Assembly (NCBI GenBank): GCA_964607545.1
Contig: CAZSLV010000098.1
Coordinates: forward strand, 1 to 6,670
Direction of reading: 5' to 3'
From: Gudongella sp964607545
GTDB taxonomy: Bacteria > Bacillota > Clostridia > Tissierellales > Tissierellaceae
Length of the DNA stretch: 6,670 nucleotides
Both the position numbers and the translations under genes were made by a program. Below the pieces are notes generated by a model. It had not been told where the DNA came from. It did not search any database and was given only the letters and a program-made list of their open reading frames with translations. Below are positions 1 through 5,689 of this stretch, piece by piece. Positions within the stretch are counted from its first letter, which is position 1; the number at the start of each line of letters is the position of its first letter.

Positions 1-25
1 TTTATAATTAAAATTTAAGGCTTTT

Positions 26-44
26 ACATATTTTTGTAATATGT
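26..44. promoter_or_regulatory. Inverted repeat upstream of yjdF-like gene (candidate operator)
   Basis: ACATATT (26-32) and AATATGT (38-44) form a perfect 7-5-7 inverted repeat. It covers the best -35 candidate of the following gene, TTGTAA at 34-39. The placement would suit a regulator, but AT-rich DNA produces such repeats by chance and I do not recognise the site. Confidence 0.3.
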
Positions 45-63
45 GGGTATTTACTATTATAAG
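34..63 (+). promoter_or_regulatory. Putative promoter of yjdF-like gene
   Basis: The -35 candidate is TTGTAA (34-39) and the -10 candidate is TATAAG (58-63), with an 18-base spacer. Both are imperfect matches to the sigma-A consensus. Translation would use GAAGGGG (76-82), seven bases before the ATG. Confidence 0.45.
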
Positions 64-89
64 AGTTAGATGTTAGAAGGGGTTAGCTT

Positions 90-725
90 ATGATTTCAAA
101 AGAAGATGTTTCATATGAAGGAGTAAAAAGTTCACATAAGTTTATGCTATTTGTATTTATTTTAGTCTTAATTTGGTCTGCTATAAATCCCTTTTCCTAT
201 ATGACATGGGCCCCCCTAGCAACCCCTGCTATTATCTTTGTACTTGTTATGGTCCTTACCTATAAAAAGTTTGAGTTTTCTACATTTGTTTATCTTGTAA
301 TCTTAGCCCACACTATTATTTTATTGATAGGGGCTAAGTATACTTATGAAAGAAACCCCCTCTTTGATTATCTGATGGAGGTCTTTAAGTGGAATAGAAA
401 TCACTTTGATAGGGTGGGCCACTTTGCCCAAGGCTTCACCCCTGCCCTAATGGCAAAAGAACTCCTCTTAAGAAAGGGTTATTTGGAAAAATCAAAGATG
501 TTTTATTATATAGTCTTTTCTATAGTACTTGCTATAAGTGCAGCCTATGAATTAGCTGAATTTGCAGCATCTAAAATCTCAGGAGTCCCCAAGGAGTATG
601 TTCTTTCCCTCCAAGGTGATGAATGGGATACTCAAAAAGATATGATAATGGCAATTATTGGAGCTGCAACTGCCTTGACCCTCTTTAGAAGGGTCCATGA
701 TAAAAGTATAGAAGACCAAAAATAA
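90..725 (+). CDS. yjdF: DUF2238 family membrane protein (E. coli YjdF-like)
   Basis: This 211-residue integral membrane protein belongs to the DUF2238 family, whose E. coli member is YjdF. No biochemical function is established. About five hydrophobic segments are visible, near residues 17-38, 43-58, 64-83, 136-157 and 185-200. The family signatures lie in and next to them: NHFDRVGHFAQGF (104-116), YELAEF (153-158) and GDEWDTQKDM (176-185). The conserved His, Asp, Glu and Arg residues near the membrane could form a metal or catalytic site, which is inference. Length matches the family. The start is the ATG preceded by GAAGGGG. It is a single-gene unit facing the dipeptidase gene, with a hairpin terminator at its stop codon. 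It should not be confused with B. subtilis YjdF, an unrelated protein controlled by the yjdF riboswitch. Confidence 0.85.
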   Translation: MISKEDVSYEGVKSSHKFMLFVFILVLIWSAINPFSYMTWAPLATPAIIFVLVMVLTYKKFEFSTFVYLVILAHTIILLIGAKYTYERNPLFDYLMEVFKWNRNHFDRVGHFAQGFTPALMAKELLLRKGYLEKSKMFYYIVFSIVLAISAAYELAEFAASKISGVPKEYVLSLQGDEWDTQKDMIMAIIGAATALTLFRRVHDKSIEDQK

Positions 726-758
726 GACCCTATGAATTAAATCACTGGGTCTTATTTT
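719..758. terminator. Bidirectional terminator between yjdF-like and dipeptidase genes
   Basis: The arms AAAATAAGACCC (719-730) and GGGTCTTATTTT (747-758) pair perfectly over 12 bp with a 16-base loop. A T-rich tail follows on both strands. The left arm contains the yjdF-like stop codon (723-725). The right arm lies inside the last codons of the dipeptidase gene, whose stop is at 742-744. One hairpin can therefore end both convergent transcripts. Confidence 0.8.
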
Positions 759-2130
759 CTATATAAACTATCCTTGTAACCCTACTTATCTTGCCATCCT
801 TATCCCTTTTCTCAAAGCTTACTACATAAAACTTTTCTTTTAAGTCCTTTTTAACTTGAAATTCTAAGAGTCCCTGATTTTCTTTTATATCATATGGAAT
901 GCCATTTATTATAAACCTATATGATGAGTCTTTTTCACCTTGTGTAAGTCTAGCCTTAAAGACTGGTCTTTTACTATCAAAGCTTTCACCCATAATAAAA
1001 TATGGATATATATTTTGATTATCTACCACTTTTTCTTTTTCACTTAAAGCTTCAACTTCTTCTAGGACCCTTAAGTGGTTTTTAAAGCATATTTTTTCAA
1101 TTTCTTCCTCTGTGTATCCGCGACCTATTAGCTCATCTGTAATAAGTCCAAGTTTTGATGCATCTTTTAAATCTTTTGGTAAATTAGCCCCATCAAAGTC
1201 CGACCCCATGCCTACATGGTCTATTCCAATTAAATTTACTATATAATCTATGTGGTCTACAATGTAAGAAACACTGGCACTTTCCTTAGTCTTTACAAAT
1301 TCATCATGGTAAACTACCCCAATTACTCCCCCATTTTCTCCAATAGCAAGTATTTGATTATCATAAAGATTTCTAATATGGGAGTTTACCCTATAGGCAC
1401 CTGAATGAGAAGCTATTATGGGTGCTTTGGTGTATTTAATTACATCAAAAAAAGACTCTACTGAAAGGTGGCTTACATCTACTATTATTCCTAGCTTATT
1501 CATCCTTTCAATAGTCTTTATGCCTAAGTCTGTTAAACCAGCTGGTGATTTTGTCCCATTTTTATCTCCAAAGGCTTTATGAAGCCCTTGACCCAAAGCA
1601 TTAGAATAATTCCAAGTAAAGCCAATAGATCTGACACCTAAATCATAATACTGATTTAAGAGTTCTTCTGCATTTTCATTGGATATAGAGTAGGCACCTT
1701 CTATGGCAGGTACTGCTGCTATTCTTCCACCTGCTAGAGTTTTGTTTATTTCTTCACTTGACTTAGCTATATTAAATACATCTTGATTTCTTTTTTGTGT
1801 ATAGTAAAGACCATTAATTATTGCTAGGGTCCTACTTACACTCCTATCAGGATTCCCATAAAAGGGTGATGAATAAGCAGCAAAATAACCAACATCAAAT
1901 TTTCCCTTTTTCATCTTTTCTATATCTATTTGAAGGTTCGTAGACTCTCTTATATCTATAATTGGAAGCCATGTTTTTTCATCAATTATTTTCATCATTG
2001 TATCATTGTGGCTATCAAAAACAGAAAATTCCTTCTTATTAATATTCTCAGCTGCCCCATAGGATTTTTTTGCATAAGGAAATCCTATTATTAACAAAGT
2101 TACTACTAATCCTAAACTAAGAAATCTCAT
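742..2130 (-). CDS. Exported M19 (renal/membrane dipeptidase family) dipeptidase
   Basis: This 462-residue enzyme belongs to peptidase family M19, zinc metallohydrolases that cleave dipeptides. A signal peptide covers about residues 1-26 (hydrophobic stretch, then YGAAEN) without a lipobox, so secretion is expected. The expected metal and substrate ligands are all present by motif: H41 and D43 (SHND), E144 (PAIEG), H221 (DVSHLS), H242 (SHSG), R253 (HIRN) and D311 (GSDFDG). The enzyme therefore looks active. The catalytic domain runs to about residue 362. Residues about 372-462 form a lysine-rich, beta-type extension that I do not recognise and that is absent from minimal family members. The ATG follows AAAGGAG, which overlaps the stop of the upstream transporter gene 12 bases away, so the two are almost certainly co-transcribed and perhaps translationally coupled. 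Substrate is unknown; cell-wall or environmental dipeptides are plausible. Confidence 0.9.
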   Translation of the reverse strand: MRFLSLGLVVTLLIIGFPYAKKSYGAAENINKKEFSVFDSHNDTMMKIIDEKTWLPIIDIRESTNLQIDIEKMKKGKFDVGYFAAYSSPFYGNPDRSVSRTLAIINGLYYTQKRNQDVFNIAKSSEEINKTLAGGRIAAVPAIEGAYSISNENAEELLNQYYDLGVRSIGFTWNYSNALGQGLHKAFGDKNGTKSPAGLTDLGIKTIERMNKLGIIVDVSHLSVESFFDVIKYTKAPIIASHSGAYRVNSHIRNLYDNQILAIGENGGVIGVVYHDEFVKTKESASVSYIVDHIDYIVNLIGIDHVGMGSDFDGANLPKDLKDASKLGLITDELIGRGYTEEEIEKICFKNHLRVLEEVEALSEKEKVVDNQNIYPYFIMGESFDSKRPVFKARLTQGEKDSSYRFIINGIPYDIKENQGLLEFQVKKDLKEKFYVVSFEKRDKDGKISRVTRIVYIENKTQ

Positions 2131-2142
2131 AAAATTTCTCCT

Positions 2143-3348
2143 TTAATTTAAAGTTTTTTTCTGTCGATTGAAAATAAAAGTAATTAGAATAGCTATAAGA
2201 AGTAGTATAAAACTAATAATAAAAGCATTCGAATAATTTCCACTTGCATCAAATACTGCTGCTCCTGTTAAGGGTCCAAGTATACCACCAAGTCCCCACC
2301 CTGAAAATAACAATCCATAATTAAGCCCAAAATATTTTGTACCGTATAAGTCACCTATAGCAGCTGGAAATACTGAAAAACCTGCACCATAGCAAAATCC
2401 TGCTATAGAAGCTGTTACAAGCATTACTGGTATTATATTTGCACTTCTAAAAATAACCATATTTATTGCCTGCAAAACAAATAAAAATCTTAGAGTATTT
2501 ATCCTTCCAATTTTATCAGAAAGTATGCCCCCGGCAATCCTTCCAAAACTATTGAATACAGATATTACCATAACTAGAATAAATCCTGCTCTCCACCCAA
2601 TTTGAATTTGGGCAATATTCGATATATGGGATATAACCATTAGTCCTGCTGAAGAAGATAGACCAAGCATTAACCAGAGCATATAAAATTTACTAGACTT
2701 TAACATTTGTTTCCATTGTAGGTCTTTAGATACTACATAATCATCTTTAGCTTTAAATCCTTCAAAATTATGGTTTTTGGGTGGATTAGAAAGTTTAAGA
2801 GATAAGGGTAGGGCTGTAAGAAGAACTAGTAAGCCAATATATATTAAGGTTTGCCTAACTCCAAGCCTTATAATTAAAAAGCTCGCTAATGGTGAATATA
2901 GGAGTGCTGATAAACCTACTCCAGACACAACTATTCCCGTTACCTTTCCTTTCATACTAGGATGGAACCATTTCATAGCTGGAGGTGTAGTCGATATAGT
3001 TATTATTCCAACCCCCATCCCTGCCATAACTCCAATTGTCAAGAGCATTGAAATTGGATTTAAAAATATTCCAGAAAGTATAAATCCAAGACCTACCAAA
3101 GTACCACCCAATAAACCAGACACCTTTGGACCTTTTTCATCCTGTAGTTTGCCAAATAAAACCATTGCAATTGGAAAGGCAATTGTAAATATTGTGTAGG
3201 GAAGGGAAGCTTCTTTACTAGACCATGCATGATTTTCAGTTAAACTTTTGGAAATTAAACTCCAAGCATACATCATTCCAGTGAAAAAATTTATTAAAGT
3301 TGCTGCAATTAGAACTTGGTTGGGTCGACTCATCTTATTTGATTTCAT
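2143..3348 (-). CDS. MFS transporter, OFA (oxalate/formate antiporter) family
   Basis: This 401-residue protein has about 12 hydrophobic segments and the usual MFS central cytoplasmic loop (about residues 186-212). MFS motif A occurs in both halves: GKLQDEKGPK (66-75) and GGILSDKIGR (263-272). OFA-type signatures are KWFHPSMKGKVTGIVVSG (126-143) and the GTKYFGLNYGLLFSGWGLGG region (336-355). Characterised members such as OxlT exchange small carboxylates, but the family is broad and the substrate here cannot be read from sequence. The ATG follows AAGGAG (3355-3360). It is the first gene of a two-gene operon with the M19 dipeptidase, which hints at uptake or export of a peptide-derived or carboxylate compound. 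That link is inference. Confidence 0.88.
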   Translation of the reverse strand: MKSNKMSRPNQVLIAATLINFFTGMMYAWSLISKSLTENHAWSSKEASLPYTIFTIAFPIAMVLFGKLQDEKGPKVSGLLGGTLVGLGFILSGIFLNPISMLLTIGVMAGMGVGIITISTTPPAMKWFHPSMKGKVTGIVVSGVGLSALLYSPLASFLIIRLGVRQTLIYIGLLVLLTALPLSLKLSNPPKNHNFEGFKAKDDYVVSKDLQWKQMLKSSKFYMLWLMLGLSSSAGLMVISHISNIAQIQIGWRAGFILVMVISVFNSFGRIAGGILSDKIGRINTLRFLFVLQAINMVIFRSANIIPVMLVTASIAGFCYGAGFSVFPAAIGDLYGTKYFGLNYGLLFSGWGLGGILGPLTGAAVFDASGNYSNAFIISFILLLIAILITFIFNRQKKTLN

Positions 3349-3375
3349 TTAATTCTCCTTTATTATTATATACCA

Positions 3376-3404
3376 ATTATAATGGGGATTTGCTCCTTTG
3401 TCTA
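3376..3404 (-). promoter_or_regulatory. Promoter of the transporter-dipeptidase operon
   Basis: Read on the minus strand, TAGACA (3404-3399) is followed after exactly 17 bases by TATAAT (3381-3376), near-consensus sigma-A elements. The -10 also forms part of an AT-rich inverted repeat (ATTATA, 7 bases, TATAAT; 3383-3365) that could bind a regulator, although low complexity makes this weak. Confidence 0.7.
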
Positions 3405-3453
3405 GGAATAGGGATTTCTATTATTAAATTTTATTTTCAAAGTGCAAGGGTCT

Positions 3454-3470
3454 TGTAACTTTTTTGTAGT
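3454..3470 (+). promoter_or_regulatory. WalR (YycF)-like direct-repeat box
   Basis: TGTAAC (3454-3459), five T residues, then TGTAGT (3465-3470) match the known WalR consensus TGTWAH-N5-TGTWAH at 11 of 12 positions. The box ends where the -35 of the downstream -10 (3492-3497) should be, as expected for an activator replacing a weak -35. Binding is inferred from the motif only. Confidence 0.4.
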
Positions 3471-3491
3471 ATCTTCTTTATTAGGATGCTG

Positions 3492-3497
3492 TATAAT
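3492..3497 (+). promoter_or_regulatory. -10 element of DUF4349 gene
   Basis: TATAAT is a perfect -10, and no good -35 lies 16-18 bases upstream. The RBS AAAAGGAGG (3502-3510) follows closely, so the 5' leader would be very short (about 18 bases). An activator-dependent promoter would explain the missing -35. Confidence 0.5.
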
Positions 3498-3521
3498 AAG
3501 TAAAAGGAGGGGATTTGTCTT

Positions 3522-4484
3522 ATGAAGGTCCAATTTAAACACTTACGGTTATTAATTGTCTTTGTCTTAATCATGGCCGTTTTTACTGGGTGCAGTTCAA
3601 AATCTTATGATATGGGGGCTCTAGCACCTGAGAGCGCACCTAGAGAAAATCAAATGGAAGCAGTTACAGAAGAGGCTGGTGTAGATGAGAAAGGCTTTGG
3701 TTTAGGTTCTGTTTATACTGGGGGGATTGAGCCAGATAAGGTAATCACAACTATTTTCTTGGGCTTTGAAACTACTGAGTTTGAAAAATCTCTGGAGAGA
3801 ATGTATGCCTTGATAGAAGAAAATAAGGGTTATATTTCATCTTCTAATGTTTACTTTAGAACCTACTACGATACTCAAAGGATGAGAAATGGAGAATTTG
3901 CAATACGAATTCCTAGAGATAAGGTAAGTCAATTTAAAAATCAAATTTCTGATATTGGCAACCTAGTAAATGAATCCTCCACTAAGGAAGATGTCACAAC
4001 TTATTATACTGATACCGAATCTAGGTTAAAGGTTTTGGAAATTAAGGAAGAAAGATTACTTAATCTACTTGAAAAGGCTGAAAAAATTGAAGATATCATT
4101 GCCCTTGAAAACCAATTAAGCCAAGTTATATCAGAAAAAGAAGGTTTAAAAAAGACCCTTGTTAGTTTAGATGATAGGATAGATTATTCAACCGTAAACC
4201 TTTCACTAGAGGAAGTAAGAAAGATAAGTACAACTGAAACTAAAGAAACTTCTTTTATGGATAGGCTAAATAATGCTTTTAGCAATTCCTTGTATCAATT
4301 TAAAAGGTCTGTAGAAAACTTTACGGTTTCTCTAGTATATAACCTACCATTTTTATTGGTTCTATTAATAGTTTTATTTGTTCTATATAAGATTATTAGA
4401 AAAATTACTAGACCACGAATTAAAGAAAAGGAAAGCAAAACTACAATAATTGATAATTCTAAAGATGAAGAAAAAAATTCCTAG
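3522..4484 (+). CDS. DUF4349 lipoprotein with C-terminal transmembrane anchor
   Basis: This 320-residue envelope protein is assigned to DUF4349 by its layout and sequence style. A signal peptide ends in the lipobox FTGC, so the mature N-terminus would be lipidated Cys24. Residues 25-70 are an acidic, low-complexity linker. Residues about 72-165 form the conserved domain (ITTIFLGFETTEFEKSLERM, then a GEFAIRIPRDK segment at 124-134). Residues about 165-215 are a charged heptad-like coiled coil. A transmembrane helix lies at about 269-292, followed by a highly charged cytoplasmic tail. The function of the family is not established; the two anchors suggest a membrane-proximal sensor or scaffold, which is inference. 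The ATG follows AAAAGGAGG after 11 bases, a slightly long spacing. It is transcribed alone, divergently from the transporter operon, and its stop lies inside a terminator palindrome. Confidence 0.82.
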   Translation: MKVQFKHLRLLIVFVLIMAVFTGCSSKSYDMGALAPESAPRENQMEAVTEEAGVDEKGFGLGSVYTGGIEPDKVITTIFLGFETTEFEKSLERMYALIEENKGYISSSNVYFRTYYDTQRMRNGEFAIRIPRDKVSQFKNQISDIGNLVNESSTKEDVTTYYTDTESRLKVLEIKEERLLNLLEKAEKIEDIIALENQLSQVISEKEGLKKTLVSLDDRIDYSTVNLSLEEVRKISTTETKETSFMDRLNNAFSNSLYQFKRSVENFTVSLVYNLPFLLVLLIVLFVLYKIIRKITRPRIKEKESKTTIIDNSKDEEKNS

Positions 4485-4503
4485 GCAAGCTTGCCTAGGA
4501 ATT
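4476..4503. terminator. Perfect 28-base palindrome, shared convergent terminator
   Basis: Positions 4476-4489 and 4490-4503 are exact reverse complements, giving a stem of 12 bp with an AGCT loop. On the minus strand it is followed by a run of seven T residues, a strong terminator for the wrbA-side transcript. On the plus strand the tail is only loosely T-rich. The DUF4349 stop codon (4482-4484) sits within it. Confidence 0.85.
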
Positions 4504-4507
4504 CTTA

Positions 4508-5119
4508 CTATTTTCTACCTTTTTTAATCCAAGATGCTACTTCTACAGTTCTTCTTGCTTGGTGTTTTACTGCATCTTTTACATCTTCAACCATTTCTCC
4601 ATCTGGTCCAACTGTTACACTAGTACCATAAGGATTTCCCCCAGCCTTAAATAAGGATTGGTCTGTATATCCTGGAGGTACTATAATTGCTCCCCAATGC
4701 ATCATTGTTCCATATAGGGCCTTAATGGTACTTTCTTGGCCACCATGTGGGTTTTGTGCCGATGACATAGCAGAAACTACCTTATCTTGGAGTTTTCCTC
4801 CTGCCCATAGGCCACCTTGCATATCTAAAAAGTTTTTCATTTGTGATGAAACATTTCCAAATTTTGTTCCTGTTGAAAATATAAGGGCATCAGCCCATTC
4901 AAGGTCACTTGAGCTTGCTATTGGGATGTCTTTTGTCATTTCTGCACATGCCCTCATTCCAGCATTTGTATTTACTACTGCTTCTGGAATAAGTTCAGGT
5001 ACCTTAAGGATTCTAACCTCAGCCCCTGCTTCTTCTCCAGCTTCTTGGGCCCATTTAGCGAGTTGATAGTTTGTTCCATAACTGCTATAAAATATTACCC
5101 CTAATTTAATCTTATCCAT
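4508..5119 (-). CDS. wrbA: WrbA-type flavoprotein, NAD(P)H:quinone oxidoreductase
   Basis: This is a 203-residue flavodoxin-fold protein of the WrbA family, FMN enzymes that reduce quinones by two electrons and so limit redox cycling. Visible family features are the FMN phosphate loop YSSYGTNYQLA (11-21), STGTKFGNVSSQMKNFLD (82-99) with GGLWAGGKL, HGGQES (125-130), and the GGNPYGTS segment (160-167). Length agrees with WrbA proteins. I start at the ATG at 5119-5117 because AGGAGGG (5131-5125) sits five bases before it. The frame extends to a TTG at 5152 with no Shine-Dalgarno, and the extra 11 residues are unlike the family. It lies downstream of perR on the same strand but behind a terminator, so it probably has its own promoter with some read-through. 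Its position fits a role in oxidative or quinone stress. Confidence 0.88.
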   Translation of the reverse strand: MDKIKLGVIFYSSYGTNYQLAKWAQEAGEEAGAEVRILKVPELIPEAVVNTNAGMRACAEMTKDIPIASSSDLEWADALIFSTGTKFGNVSSQMKNFLDMQGGLWAGGKLQDKVVSAMSSAQNPHGGQESTIKALYGTMMHWGAIIVPPGYTDQSLFKAGGNPYGTSVTVGPDGEMVEDVKDAVKHQARRTVEVASWIKKGRK

Positions 5120-5124
5120 ATATA

Positions 5125-5131
5125 CCCTCCT
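5125..5131 (-). promoter_or_regulatory. Ribosome binding site that fixes the wrbA start
   Basis: AGGAGGG on the minus strand lies five bases before the ATG at 5119. It decides the start against the upstream in-frame TTG at 5152. Confidence 0.85.
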
Positions 5132-5160
5132 GTAATTTCCTATTTTTTTCAATCAACCTA

Positions 5161-5190
5161 TTTATACCCATCAAACTTTATTAGAAACAA
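5161..5190 (-). promoter_or_regulatory. Possible wrbA promoter
   Basis: On the minus strand TTGTTT (5190-5185) and TATAAA (5166-5161) are 18 bases apart. The -35 is weak and overlaps the T-tract of the perR terminator, so this is tentative. Confidence 0.35.
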
Positions 5191-5215
5191 AAAAATACCC
5201 CAAAGGGGTATTTTT
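5191..5215. terminator. Terminator of perR
   Basis: AAAAATACCCC (5191-5201) and GGGGTATTTTT (5205-5215) form a perfect 11-bp stem with a three-base loop. On the minus strand it follows directly on the perR stop codon (5216-5214), which it overlaps, and is followed by a T run. It separates perR from wrbA. Confidence 0.88.
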
Positions 5216-5621
5216 AGTTACTACATTTTGGACAAAGCCCAGTTATTAGAATTTGTTCATCCTTAATTACAAAACCTTCAACATTATCTATAAAGTCTAA
5301 TTCCGATACCTTGATATCGTAAATACTCTTACAAGTATCACATTTGAAGTGGCCATGAAAACCTCTTACAGCTTCATAACGCATTTCATTTCCCTCGATA
5401 TTTAAACCTTGAATCAAGGCTTTTTCCTGTAAGATCTTTAGTGAATTATATACTGTTGTCTTTGAAAGAGTTGCAATTTCCTTACCTAAGTTTTCATAAA
5501 TTTCATCTACTGTAGGGTGGATACGAGATCCCATAAGATAATCTAAAATTCTAACCCTGATATATGAAGGTCTAATGCCTTCTTTTTTTAATTCTTCCAT
5601 TGCTTCTTGATATTTTTTCAT
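5214..5621 (-). CDS. perR: PerR-type peroxide-sensing Fur family repressor
   Basis: This 135-residue metal-dependent repressor of the Fur superfamily has a winged helix (recognition helix around LSKTTVYNSLKIL, 52-64) and a dimerisation domain. The structural zinc site is intact: C94-x2-C97 and C130-x2-C133. Alignment by eye to B. subtilis PerR gives the regulatory metal ligands H35 (H37), E83 (D85), H89 (H91), H91 (H93) and D102 (D104). Asp at the last position is the hallmark of peroxide-sensitive PerR, where Fur proteins have Glu; Glu at position 83 differs from B. subtilis. I start at ATG 5621, eight bases after GGAG (5633-5630); a GTG two codons earlier is too close to that site. It lies between a selenocysteine peroxiredoxin and wrbA, the classic setting for PerR. 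Zur or Fur is less likely. Confidence 0.82.
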   Translation of the reverse strand: MKKYQEAMEELKKEGIRPSYIRVRILDYLMGSRIHPTVDEIYENLGKEIATLSKTTVYNSLKILQEKALIQGLNIEGNEMRYEAVRGFHGHFKCDTCKSIYDIKVSELDFIDNVEGFVIKDEQILITGLCPKCSN

Positions 5622-5650
5622 ATTCACAACTCCAATGATTTAATACTTAT

Positions 5651-5679
5651 ATAATATATCAAACTGGGGTCCTGGTCAA
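5651..5679 (-). promoter_or_regulatory. Promoter of perR
   Basis: On the minus strand TTGACC (5679-5674) and TATTAT (5656-5651) are separated by exactly 17 bases, a strong sigma-A-like promoter. It lies in the 67-base gap after prxU, so perR can be expressed alone as well as by read-through. The AT-rich segment after the -10 bears only a weak resemblance to a PerR box. Confidence 0.7.
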
Positions 5680-5689
5680 GAGTCTTGAC
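5675..5689. promoter_or_regulatory. 15-base palindrome at the perR -35 (candidate operator)
   Basis: GTCAAGAGTCTTGAC is a perfect 7-1-7 inverted repeat. It reaches from the last base of the prxU stop codon into the perR -35 hexamer. A one-base loop cannot form a hairpin terminator, so protein binding is the more likely use. It does not resemble a PerR box. Confidence 0.4.

Noticed and set aside
1..89. yjdF riboswitch ahead of the yjdF-like gene
   Set aside because: That riboswitch belongs to the unrelated B. subtilis YjdF family, and the 89-base leader shows no comparable structure.
2777..3199. Plus-strand open frame of 140 codons
   Set aside because: It lies entirely antisense to the OFA transporter gene, has no family features and no good RBS; it is a shadow.
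4725..5066. Plus-strand open frame of 113 codons
   Set aside because: It is antisense to wrbA, with no recognisable domain; a shadow of that gene.
5120..5152. TTG start adding 11 residues to WrbA
   Set aside because: No Shine-Dalgarno precedes it, the residues are not WrbA-like, and the ATG at 5119 has AGGAGGG at good spacing.
5622..5627. GTG start two codons before the perR ATG
   Set aside because: It sits only two bases from the GGAG site, too close; the ATG at 5621 has eight-base spacing.
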